Part shown: piece after piece, positions 50,563 through 57,790 of the stretch
Layout of the letters: each line of letters opens with the position of its first letter
How positions within the stretch are numbered: the stretch's first letter is position 1
Origin: Anaerolineae bacterium
GTDB taxonomy: Bacteria; Chloroflexota; Anaerolineae; 4572-78; J111
Length of the DNA stretch: 64,000 bases
NCBI GenBank assembly: GCA_023382535.1
Contig: JAHDWA010000038.1
Location: 1-64,000, forward strand
Direction: 5' to 3'
Made by a program: the position numbers and the translations under genes
The notes under the pieces: generated by a model
What the model saw: the letters and a program-made list of their open reading frames with translations, nothing else
The model's database searches: none
Told to the model about the DNA's origin: nothing

Positions 50563-50589
50563 GTAGGACAAGCTAACAGCTTGTCCTAC
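50563..50589. repeat. Perfect 12-bp hairpin of the GGACAAGCT family
   Basis: GTAGGACAAGCT-AAC-AGCTTGTCCTAC (50563-50589) lies in the spacer before the cobalamin subunit gene. Confidence 0.88.
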
Positions 50590-50618
50590 ATTACTTTATA
50601 ACTAGAGGAAAGACGAAA

Positions 50619-51023
50619 ATGTCTGAGCGCAAAATACGAGTCCTGGTGGCCAAGCCCGGTTTGGATGGACACGACCGGGGAGCCAAGGTGGTCGCACGGG
50701 CGCTGCGTGATGCCGGGATGGAAGTTATTTACACCGGCCTGCGCCAAACCCCGGAGATGATCGCCGAGGCGGCCCTGCAAGAAGACGTGGATGTGGTCGG
50801 CCTGTCGGTGCTGTCAGGGGCGCACCTGACGCTGGTGCCCAAAGTGGTAGATAAGCTCAAGGAAAACGGCCTGGACGATGTGCTGATTGTCGTCGGCGGG
50901 ATCATCCCCGAAGAGGATGTCGAGCCGCTGCGCCAGGCTGGCGTGAAGGGCGTGTTCGGCCCCGGCACCTCCACCGAGGACATCGTTGCCTTTATTCGCG
51001 AGCAGGTGAATGTCGCCAACTGA
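50619..51023 (+). CDS. B12-binding small subunit of acyl-CoA mutase
   Basis: The 134-residue protein is a cobalamin-binding domain: [18 protein letters not shown] with the DxHxxG cobalt-ligand motif (His near 18), LSVLSGAHL, and [17 protein letters not shown]. It would combine with the large subunit encoded at 27014, forming a two-chain mutase. The gene overlaps meaB by 14 bp. Confidence 0.95.
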   Translation: MSERKIRVLVAKPGLDGHDRGAKVVARALRDAGMEVIYTGLRQTPEMIAEAALQEDVDVVGLSVLSGAHLTLVPKVVDKLKENGLDDVLIVVGGIIPEEDVEPLRQAGVKGVFGPGTSTEDIVAFIREQVNVAN

Positions 51024-52017
51024 GCAAATTCTGCGAGGGGAGCGGCGGGCCATTGCCCGGCAGATCTCCGGGATTGAGAACGACCGGCTCGAAGCGCGCC
51101 AAGTCCTGGCCGAGCTTTATCCGTCCACCGGGCGGGCCTACCTGCTTGGGCTGACCGGAGCGCCTGGCACGGGTAAGTCCACCCTGGCCAATGAGCTGGC
51201 CAAAGCCTACCGCCGGGAGAACAAAACCGTGGCGATCATTTCGGTTGACCCGACCAGCCCCTTCACCGGGGGAGCAATCCTGGGCGACCGCATCCGCATG
51301 CACGACCTGGCCGGCGATCCTGGCGTATTCGTGCGCAGCATGGCCACGCGGGGCAGCCTAGGCGGGCTGGCCCGCGCCACCGCCGACGCGGCCAAAGTGT
51401 TTGATGCGGCTGGCTTCGAGATTATCCTCATTGAAACGGTCGGCGTAGGCCAGGCCGAGGTGGAAATTGCCGGCCTGGCTCACAGCGTCGTCGTGGTTGA
51501 AGCGCCCGGCCTGGGCGATGAGGTCCAGGCGATTAAAGCCGGTATCCTCGAAATTGCCGATGTGTTTGTGGTCAACAAGGCCGACCGGGAGGGCGCCAGC
51601 CGGACGGTCGCTGCGCTGAACATGATGCTCGATTTGACCCACAATACGCTGCCCAAAACGGTGCTGCATCATGGCCTGTTAATGGAGGCGGCTGGCGGCA
51701 GTGACAAAAACTCCGGCGCAGAGTCCGGCTGGCGTCCGCCGATTTGCCAAACCATTGCCACTCAAAGCAAGGGCATAGACGAGGTCGTGCGGGCTTTGGC
51801 CGAGCACCGGACCCACCAACAGGCCAGCGGCGTTTTGGCCCGGCGCGAGCGGGAGCGCCTGATTTTTGAAATTCAGCAACTGCTCAAAGAGCGGCTGCTG
51901 GTTGACTTGTTAGCCAGGCTTCCTCAAGAGTATATCAATGAAACCCTTGAACAGGTGGTGGATCGGCAACTAGATCCCTATACGGCTGTGGAACAATTGT
52001 TGACCGGAGAACAGTGA
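51010..52017 (+). CDS. meaB: MeaB-like G-protein chaperone of B12 mutases (ArgK family)
   Basis: The 335-residue GTPase has Walker [43 protein letters not shown] and VNKADREGA. MeaB proteins protect and load the cobalamin of methylmalonyl-CoA-type mutases. The overlap with the small subunit gene indicates coupled expression and links the two mutase parts. Confidence 0.93.
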   Translation: MSPTEQILRGERRAIARQISGIENDRLEARQVLAELYPSTGRAYLLGLTGAPGTGKSTLANELAKAYRRENKTVAIISVDPTSPFTGGAILGDRIRMHDLAGDPGVFVRSMATRGSLGGLARATADAAKVFDAAGFEIILIETVGVGQAEVEIAGLAHSVVVVEAPGLGDEVQAIKAGILEIADVFVVNKADREGASRTVAALNMMLDLTHNTLPKTVLHHGLLMEAAGGSDKNSGAESGWRPPICQTIATQSKGIDEVVRALAEHRTHQQASGVLARRERERLIFEIQQLLKERLLVDLLARLPQEYINETLEQVVDRQLDPYTAVEQLLTGEQ

Positions 52018-52030
52018 AAGGTAGCGATCC

Positions 52031-52807
52031 ATGCTCAAACTAAAACAAGCCTTCAAAGAGGGACAAACACTCGTCGGCACCTGGCTCAATGCGCCCAACC
52101 CGGCCCAGGTGGAAACGATTGGCTACGCCGGGTTTGATTTTGTGATCCTCGATACGGAGCACAGCGCGTTTGATATTGCCGGCTGTGAAAACCTGGTCCG
52201 GGCCGCCGACGCCGCCCAACTGCCCTGCCTGGTGCGGGTTTCGGATAATAACCCCACTTCGGTCAGCAAGGCGCTTGAGTACGGGGCGCAGGGGATTGTC
52301 GTCCCGCATGTCAGCAGCAGGGCCGAAGCCGAGGAAGCGGTCAGCCACGCTCACTATCCGCCGGTTGGGGTGCGTGGGGCAGCGCCGTCCGTCCGCGCGG
52401 CCCACTACGGCCAGGTTCCCTGGCCGGATTACCTGGCCCAAGCCAGGGAAGAGACGTTGGTCGTGCTGCAAATCGAGGGCCAGGAGGGCATCGCCAATCT
52501 GGATGCGATCATGGCGGTTCCCCAGGTGGACGTGCTGTTCATCGGCCCGTTCGACCTGTCCACCGTGTTGGGCATCTCCGGGCAGTTGGATCACCCGCTG
52601 CTGCTGGAAACCGTCGGCAGGATTGTGCAGCGCGCCCGGGCCAGCGGAATTGCTGTTGGTATCTGGATGCCTACCCCGGAGCAGGCGGGGCCGTGGATTG
52701 GTCAGGGAGTCCAGCTCATTACCGTCGCCAGCAATGACCTGATTTTCCTGCAAGGCTGCCGTACCTTTGCCGGCAAAGTGAAAGCGCAGATTCCAGGCCA
52801 CGCTTAA
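52031..52807 (+). CDS. HpcH/HpaI-family class II aldolase
   Basis: The 258-residue TIM-barrel protein has FVILDTEHSAFD (metal-binding region and acid-base His/Glu), VSDNNPTSVSKALEYGAQGI, and VLQIEGQEGIANLDAIM. Relatives cleave 2-keto-3-deoxy acids or 2,4-dihydroxy-heptenedioate into pyruvate and an aldehyde. The KDG-type chemistry fits the aldolase/kinase pair at 10400-12115. It starts 13 bp after meaB. Confidence 0.92.
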   Translation: MLKLKQAFKEGQTLVGTWLNAPNPAQVETIGYAGFDFVILDTEHSAFDIAGCENLVRAADAAQLPCLVRVSDNNPTSVSKALEYGAQGIVVPHVSSRAEAEEAVSHAHYPPVGVRGAAPSVRAAHYGQVPWPDYLAQAREETLVVLQIEGQEGIANLDAIMAVPQVDVLFIGPFDLSTVLGISGQLDHPLLLETVGRIVQRARASGIAVGIWMPTPEQAGPWIGQGVQLITVASNDLIFLQGCRTFAGKVKAQIPGHA

Positions 52808-52860
52808 GGTACGTTGTTCGTGGTATCATTTTTAGGAACGTACAAGAACGTATTGCGTGT

Positions 52861-52905
52861 TGCGTGGTGCGTAAGGCGCAAGTTAAACGGAATACGCACC
52901 ACGCA
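52861..52905. repeat. Perfect 13-bp hairpin, 'TGCGTGGTGCGTA' class
   Basis: TGCGTGGTGCGTA (52861-52873) and its exact complement (52893-52905) flank a 19-base loop; GCGTGTTGCGT precedes it. Confidence 0.85.
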
Positions 52906-52931
52906 CCGCGTGAGGGTAAGAGGAAGTAAAC

Positions 52932-54008
52932 GTGACTGACAAACCCCTCCTCAAAATCGGCTTTGCCGCGCCGTTTAGCGGCGATCAAGCGATTGTGGGT
53001 ATCCCCATGCGCCAGTGCGCCGAATTGGCCATCCGTCAGGCCAACGAGCGGGGCAACCTGCCCTTTTCCCTATCGCTCGCCGCTGAAGACGACCGGGCCG
53101 ACCCGGCCCAGGCCGAGATGGTCGCGTGCCGCTTTGTGGCCGACGGGGCGGTGATGGGGGTGGTGGGCCATAAAAACAGCGGCCCTTCGGCGGCGGCGGC
53201 GCCGATTTACCACGCCGCCGGCTTGACCCAAATTGCCCCGTCCTCGACCAACCCACAGTTGAGCCGCCGGGGCTACCACACCTTTTTCCGCTTGTGCGCT
53301 CACGATGCCGTGCAGGGCCGGGTAGCGGCTGAGTATGCGGTGCGCGTGCTGGGCGTCAGGCGGGCGGCGGTCATCCACGACCGGACGGACTACGGCCAGC
53401 CGCTGGCCGAGGTTGTCCAGGCGGCAGTGGTCCAGGAAGGGGCCGAGGTGGCGTTATTTGAAGGCATTGCCGAGGGCCAAACGGATTTCAGCGCGACCGT
53501 GGGCCGGATTCAGGAGGCGTCTCCGGATTTAGTTTACTTTGCCTTGACCGAGATTGAGAGTTCGATCCTGGCCCGGCAATTGCGGGCGGCGGGGGTACAG
53601 TCCTTATTGTTCGGCACGGACGGCAGCCGGGAGTCGCAGTTCTTGCCGTTGGCGGGTAAAGCTGCGGAAGGGGTTTACCAAACCTATGCCGGGACGGACC
53701 CCGAGAGCGCACCCGCCGCGCAGGCGTTTGTGCGGGCGTTTCAGGCCGAGTACGGCTCGGTGCCGGTCTACGGGCTGGAAGTCTACGATGCGACCAACCT
53801 CCTGATTGCGGCTTTGGTCCAGGCCGGCCAGCCCGACCGTAAAGCGATCCTGGCAGCGGTAGCCCGCACCACCGATTTTACCGGCGTGACCGGGCCTGTC
53901 CAGTTCGAGCCGAACGGCGACCGGCGCGACCCGCATGTCAGTTTGTGGCGGGTGGAGCAGGGGCAAATGCGGCTGCTGGGCCTGGCGAGCAATCTAATTC
54001 CTTCGTGA
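52932..54008 (+). CDS. Branched-chain amino-acid-type (Type 1) binding-fold protein without signal, second copy
   Basis: The 358-residue protein is a paralogue of that at 15372: LKIGFAAPFSGDQAIVGIP, GVVGHKNSGPSAAAAPIYHA, FFRLCAHDAVQGRVAAEYA and LLFGTDGSRE. It initiates at GTG after AGAGGAAG. No signal peptide or lipobox is present and the preceding spacer is a hairpin. A cytoplasmic function, perhaps a ligand sensor or enzyme, is likely. The next gene is an SDR. Confidence 0.82.
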   Translation: MTDKPLLKIGFAAPFSGDQAIVGIPMRQCAELAIRQANERGNLPFSLSLAAEDDRADPAQAEMVACRFVADGAVMGVVGHKNSGPSAAAAPIYHAAGLTQIAPSSTNPQLSRRGYHTFFRLCAHDAVQGRVAAEYAVRVLGVRRAAVIHDRTDYGQPLAEVVQAAVVQEGAEVALFEGIAEGQTDFSATVGRIQEASPDLVYFALTEIESSILARQLRAAGVQSLLFGTDGSRESQFLPLAGKAAEGVYQTYAGTDPESAPAAQAFVRAFQAEYGSVPVYGLEVYDATNLLIAALVQAGQPDRKAILAAVARTTDFTGVTGPVQFEPNGDRRDPHVSLWRVEQGQMRLLGLASNLIPS

Positions 54009-54034
54009 TTTGGATAACGCCTACAAATTTTTAA

Positions 54035-54105
54035 CCGGAGAGAGCATGGAGAACGCTGAGTAAAAATTTTGTGACCTCTGCGACCTCAGCGTACTCTGCG
54101 GTGAA
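54035..54105. repeat. Stutter spacer, 'ACCTCTGCGACCTCAGCG' words
   Basis: CGCTGAG and CTCAGCG arms close an imperfect stem of the ACCGCAGAGAA class, resembling 9694-9779. Confidence 0.55.
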
Positions 54106-54127
54106 TTATTCAGGAAGAGGGACGGAT

Positions 54128-54889
54128 ATGAAATTAAGTGGAAAAGTTGCGATCATCACCGGTGCTGGCTCCGGCATTGGCCGGGCGACGGCAGTTCTGT
54201 TTGCCAGTGAAGGGGCTAAGGTGGTGGTGGCTGACCTGGTGGCGCTCGCGGGCGAGGAGACGGTGGCGGAAATCAAGGCCAAGGGTGGGGAGGCCATTTT
54301 TGTCCGGGTGGACGTGTCGCGGGCTGTGGAGGTCGAGCAGATGATCCGCGCAGCGGTCGAGACGTTTGGCCGGCTGGATATTCTGTTCAACAACGCCGGC
54401 CTGACTTTGCCGGCGATGGTTACCGAGACGAGCGAGGAAGTCTGGCAGAAGAGCATTGACGTCAACCTCAAAGGGGTCATGCTGGGCTGCAAATACGCCA
54501 TCCCGGAGATGCAGAAGGTCGGCGGCGGTTCGATTATCAATACCGCTTCGATGCTGGGGCTGGTCGCTTCGCCGCGGCAAGCGCCCTACTGTGCCGCCAA
54601 GGGCGGGGTGGTGCTGCTGACCAAGCAGGTCGCCATTGATTTTGCCCGCGACAACATCCGGGTCAACTGCATCTGCCCCAGCGAAGTGGACACGCCCATG
54701 CACCGCAAATTCATCGCCGAGTCGCCTGATCCCGAGGCGACCAAGAAGCGGCTGCTGGAGCGTATTCCACTTAATCGCGTAGCCCAGCCGGAAGAGATTG
54801 CCAGTACTGCCCTTTTCCTGGCCGGCGATGATTCCTCCTATATCACGGGGGTGGCCTTGCCTGTGGATGGCGGGCTGACAGCCCTATAA
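54128..54889 (+). CDS. Short-chain dehydrogenase/reductase
   Basis: The 253-residue SDR has IITGAGSGIGRATAVLFA, NNAGLTLPAMV, the active-site YCAAKGGV and the end VDGGLTAL. The frame upstream (to 54071) is repeat-derived, and GAAGAGGGA precedes the ATG at 54128. It is paired with a binding-fold gene 27 bp later. Confidence 0.92.
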   Translation: MKLSGKVAIITGAGSGIGRATAVLFASEGAKVVVADLVALAGEETVAEIKAKGGEAIFVRVDVSRAVEVEQMIRAAVETFGRLDILFNNAGLTLPAMVTETSEEVWQKSIDVNLKGVMLGCKYAIPEMQKVGGGSIINTASMLGLVASPRQAPYCAAKGGVVLLTKQVAIDFARDNIRVNCICPSEVDTPMHRKFIAESPDPEATKKRLLERIPLNRVAQPEEIASTALFLAGDDSSYITGVALPVDGGLTAL

Positions 54890-54916
54890 AGTCAGAACTT
54901 AAGAAAGGCAAAGTCT

Positions 54917-55699
54917 ATGAGCGAACGTGATTTGATTGCTAAAGCCGACCAGGTGCGGGGCAGCCGCGACACTCTGCGCGAAATTTTTGCGCGGGGGACG
55001 CTGCGGGTTCTGGTGGAATTTAGCCCGCCCCCCTCGGAAGGACCGCCGCCGGAATTTTATCACGACCCTGAGACGGGCGAGCCGACGGGTGTGGCCTGCG
55101 AGTTGGGCAAGCTGATGGCCAAAGACCTGGGCGTGGAGGTCGAATGGGTGGATATTCCCTGGCCGGAACAAATTCCTGCTTTGCTCGGCGGTAAGGCCGA
55201 CCTGCTGCCCAAGCACACCAATACCTCGCTGCGGGGCTTGTTGGTAGACTTTTCCATCCACCGTTTGCAGCGGATCGAGGTGGTGGCGATTGCCCGCAAA
55301 GAGGGCCTGATCAAACGGAAAGAAGATTTGAATTCGGAAAAGGTAAAGATTGCTATCTGGCATGGCTCCTCCAACGTCGAGGTAGCCCGCCGCCTGTTCC
55401 CTAAAGCGCAAATCATTGAGGACCAGCGGCCGGCTAATTTGCTTAAATCTGGCCAGGTGGATGCGCTGATTGAGGACGGTGTGACCCGTGTTTCTCTGGA
55501 ACGGCTGGCTGGCTGCGATATTGTCCGCGACGAGCGGGGCGAGCGGGAAATTCTCAATCTGGAATACGGTTATCCGGCCGTCTTTCCCGGCGACACCCGC
55601 TTTTTGAACTGGCTCAATAATTTTATGATCTACCGCTGGAACGACGGCACGTTGAAATATTGGGCCGAAACCTGGTGGGATTCCTGGATGGCGATGTAG
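54917..55699 (+). CDS. Type 2 (family 3) binding-fold protein without signal peptide, second copy
   Basis: The 260-residue protein has RGTLRVLVEFSPPPSEG, CELGKLMAKDLGVEVEWVDI and GKADLLPKHTNTSLRG, and a hinge strand VKIAIWHGSSN. It starts 27 bp after an SDR stop with no room for a signal. It resembles the protein at 44680 in size, position and the 'VEWVDIPWPEQ' versus 'VEFVELPWAEH' strand, so both are from one paralogous group. Function unknown. Confidence 0.83.
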   Translation: MSERDLIAKADQVRGSRDTLREIFARGTLRVLVEFSPPPSEGPPPEFYHDPETGEPTGVACELGKLMAKDLGVEVEWVDIPWPEQIPALLGGKADLLPKHTNTSLRGLLVDFSIHRLQRIEVVAIARKEGLIKRKEDLNSEKVKIAIWHGSSNVEVARRLFPKAQIIEDQRPANLLKSGQVDALIEDGVTRVSLERLAGCDIVRDERGEREILNLEYGYPAVFPGDTRFLNWLNNFMIYRWNDGTLKYWAETWWDSWMAM

Positions 55700-55745
55700 T
55701 CAGCAGCCAGTAATCAGTAAACAGTAATCAGTAGCCAGTAGTCAG
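55700..55745. repeat. Stutter spacer, 'CAGTAATCAGTAAACAGTAATC' tandem words
   Basis: Six CAGTAATCAGTA-like words follow one another without a complementary right arm. It begins right after the stop codon. Confidence 0.65.
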
Positions 55746-55753
55746 ATAATCCT

Positions 55754-57028
55754 GTGAAACTATATCTCATTAATGGCTTGGTAATTGACTGTATTGGTGA
55801 TAACCTCCAGCCCCGCCCGGCGACCATAACTATCGAAGCGGGCCGGATTGCCGGGATTGACCCATCCCCATTGGCGCAGCCGCCCCGGGAGGGAACAGCT
55901 ATCAACCTGGACGGGGCTTATCTGCTGCCGGGGCTGTGGGATGTCCACTGCCACCCGAGCGGGATGGTGGACCCCGACGACTATTCTTATTTTCAGAGCG
56001 AAGCCGAGTGTACTTTGATGGCCGTCCGTAATACTACTGCCGCACTGCGGGCGGGTATCACGGCACTGCGGGCAGTGGCGGAGGTCAACTTTATTGACGT
56101 GGCCCTGCGCGAGACGTATGCCGGCCGCCATCCGGCGGGCCTCTGGCGGAAGGGATACGAGGATAAGCCCCTGCTTGGTCCGCGCCTGTTTTGCGCCGGT
56201 CCAGCGATCAGCATCACCGGCGGGCATGGCTCGCAGGGCCGGGTGGAGCCGCGCTACACCAGCCTGGTCATCGAGGCAGACGGTCCCGACGAAATCCGCA
56301 AGGCGGCCCGCACCTGTATCAAGATGGGCGTTGACTGGATCAAGCTGTTTATTACCGGAGGAATTTCGGGCAAACGGGAGAGCATGTACGAAATTCAAAT
56401 GTCCCCTGCGGAAATCGAAGCCGCTTGCGAGGTAGCTCACCACAAGGGTCTCAAAGTGACAGCGCACACCGGCTGTGCCGAGGCGGCCAAAATAGGGATT
56501 CGGGCCGGCCTGGATTGTATTGAGCATGGATATCAACTCGACGAGGAAGCCTGCGAGCTGATGGTTGAATACGGGGTTTATTACTGCCCAACTATATCGG
56601 TAACGCAGGATGAAGCTTATCTGCGCCGCTGGGAGTGGCCGGAAGACTCGATCCGGCGGGCTTTGGCGGGAGCGGAACTGCACCGGCAGTCATTTGAACG
56701 GGCGCTCAAGGCCGGAGTCAAGATAGTGAATGGAGCTGACCTCAACCCCATCGCCGATACGGCGGTGCCGGAGATAGAATGGGTGGTCAAAGCGGGCATG
56801 TCCCCGGCTCAAGCTTTGATTGCTTCCACCCGCCGTCCCGCCGAGATGTGCGGCGTGGCCGACAGCCTGGGAACGGTTGAGGTTGGCAAACTGGCCGACC
56901 TGATCGCCGTGCGGGAAGATCCTCTCGAAAATATTTCGGCGCTGCGTGAGGTTAAACTGGTCCTGAAGGAAGGGGAGGTGGTGGTTAACCAATTCCCTAC
57001 CGCATTGACGATACCGACCGGCTCATAA
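55754..57028 (+). CDS. Amidohydrolase-family metal-dependent hydrolase (imidazolonepropionase-like)
   Basis: The 424-residue protein has the HxH motif in WDVHCHPSG, metal-site His in TAHTGCAEAAKIGIRAGLD and EHGYQLDEE, and the catalytic Asp in NGADLNPIADT. The fold is that of cyclic amidohydrolases and prolidase-like enzymes. It starts at GTG. The upstream stutter lies between it and the binding-fold gene. It may hydrolyse a cyclic amide or amino-acid derivative. Confidence 0.9.
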   Translation: MKLYLINGLVIDCIGDNLQPRPATITIEAGRIAGIDPSPLAQPPREGTAINLDGAYLLPGLWDVHCHPSGMVDPDDYSYFQSEAECTLMAVRNTTAALRAGITALRAVAEVNFIDVALRETYAGRHPAGLWRKGYEDKPLLGPRLFCAGPAISITGGHGSQGRVEPRYTSLVIEADGPDEIRKAARTCIKMGVDWIKLFITGGISGKRESMYEIQMSPAEIEAACEVAHHKGLKVTAHTGCAEAAKIGIRAGLDCIEHGYQLDEEACELMVEYGVYYCPTISVTQDEAYLRRWEWPEDSIRRALAGAELHRQSFERALKAGVKIVNGADLNPIADTAVPEIEWVVKAGMSPAQALIASTRRPAEMCGVADSLGTVEVGKLADLIAVREDPLENISALREVKLVLKEGEVVVNQFPTALTIPTGS

Positions 57029-57114
57029 ATTGATACCTGTTTGCACTTGTTTGCTGGACCGGGTTGATTAGAATAGAGTGGCTTTTTGAGTACTTTTGTA
57101 GGAGGAAGCGATAA

Positions 57115-57369
57115 ATGCCAAAACAAGTGACTCTTTTTTCCACCAATACGGAGCACGTCAGCCCCCGCTGACAGGAGTGCTGCCGCGTGAGAGAGTTTCT
57201 CTCCGATCATAAGGTTGAGTTTATCGAACGAAATATCCGCCGTGACCCAGAGGCCAGGCAGTATGTTATTAATACTCTGGGGGCCGAAGCCGTGCCTTTA
57301 ACCATGATAGACGAGGAAATGGTTATTGGCTTCGATCGGGACAGGTTGGAGGCTTTGCTGAACCTATAA
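57115..57369 (+). CDS. Glutaredoxin-like selenoprotein with UxxC motif
   Basis: AGGAGGAAG at 57100-57108 is well placed before an ATG at 57115. The frame reads MPKQVTLFSTNTEHVSPR, then TGA (57169-57171), then QECCRVREFLSDHKVEF and on to TAA, 84 residues in all if TGA is selenocysteine (U19, C22, C23). VTLFST, REFLSDHKVEF and NTLGAEAVPLTMID match a glutaredoxin fold, and the TGA falls where its first redox cysteine belongs, giving UQEC. A hairpin GAGAG-AGTTT-CTCTC (57189-57203) has its loop about 22 nt downstream, in SECIS range. The next gene starts 18 bp after the stop. Confidence 0.8.
57189..57203 (+). promoter_or_regulatory. Candidate bacterial SECIS hairpin
   Basis: GAGAG (57189-57193) and CTCTC (57199-57203) form a short stem around AGTTT, with G at loop position two. 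It lies within the coding sequence just after the TGA. Confidence 0.5.
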
Positions 57370-57381
57370 GAGGAATGGAAT

Positions 57382-57603
57382 TTGCTGATGGAAGCTGAGA
57401 ACGACCTTTTGCCTCAACTGGCCCAGGAGTTAGTCGCCCTCTTTGAGGATTTAGCCAATGAGCGGCTGATCAACGCTAAAAAGCTGGAAAACGCGCTGCC
57501 AGGGAGCTACCCCTATGGCGAGGGCATGCACGATGGCCTGCGTTATGCAGCGGCAGGCCTGGAGAGCATCTTAAAACGGCATGGCCTGCTGAAGTCGTCA
57601 TAA
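57382..57603 (+). CDS. Small acidic helical protein
   Basis: The 73-residue product begins at TTG (or at ATG 57388) 13 bp after the selenoprotein gene. It reads QELVALFEDLANERLINAKKLEN-like throughout: an amphipathic, acidic, probably alpha-helical protein. I do not recognise a family. It is likely co-transcribed with the selenoprotein. Confidence 0.65.
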   Translation: MLMEAENDLLPQLAQELVALFEDLANERLINAKKLENALPGSYPYGEGMHDGLRYAAAGLESILKRHGLLKSS

Positions 57604-57611
57604 AATAATTA

Positions 57612-57640
57612 TTGACAAATTGCTTGCAGCGTGTTACAGT
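57612..57640 (+). promoter_or_regulatory. Strong sigma-70 promoter for the peptide transporter operon
   Basis: TTGACA (57612-57617) and TACAGT (57635-57640) are separated by exactly 17 bp. The leader to the ATG at 57791 is about 140 bases. Confidence 0.8.
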
Positions 57641-57730
57641 AGGCCCGCTGGTTCTTCCGGTCCCTGCTTCAATCGCCCGAATACAAGTTCATGTAACCTC
57701 TCCGGGTAGCCTTATCTCTCGTGTTGACTC

Positions 57731-57759
57731 GGTGGGAGACATCCCCCACGACTCCCACC
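57731..57759 (+). promoter_or_regulatory. Leader hairpin before the binding-protein gene
   Basis: GGTGGGAG (57731-57738) and CTCCCACC (57752-57759) form a perfect 8-bp stem with a 13-base loop in the transcribed leader, ending 31 bases before the ATG. It may be an attenuator or stabiliser. Confidence 0.5.
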
Positions 57760-57790
57760 TAAAAAATATTAATTTCAACGGAGGAGACCC

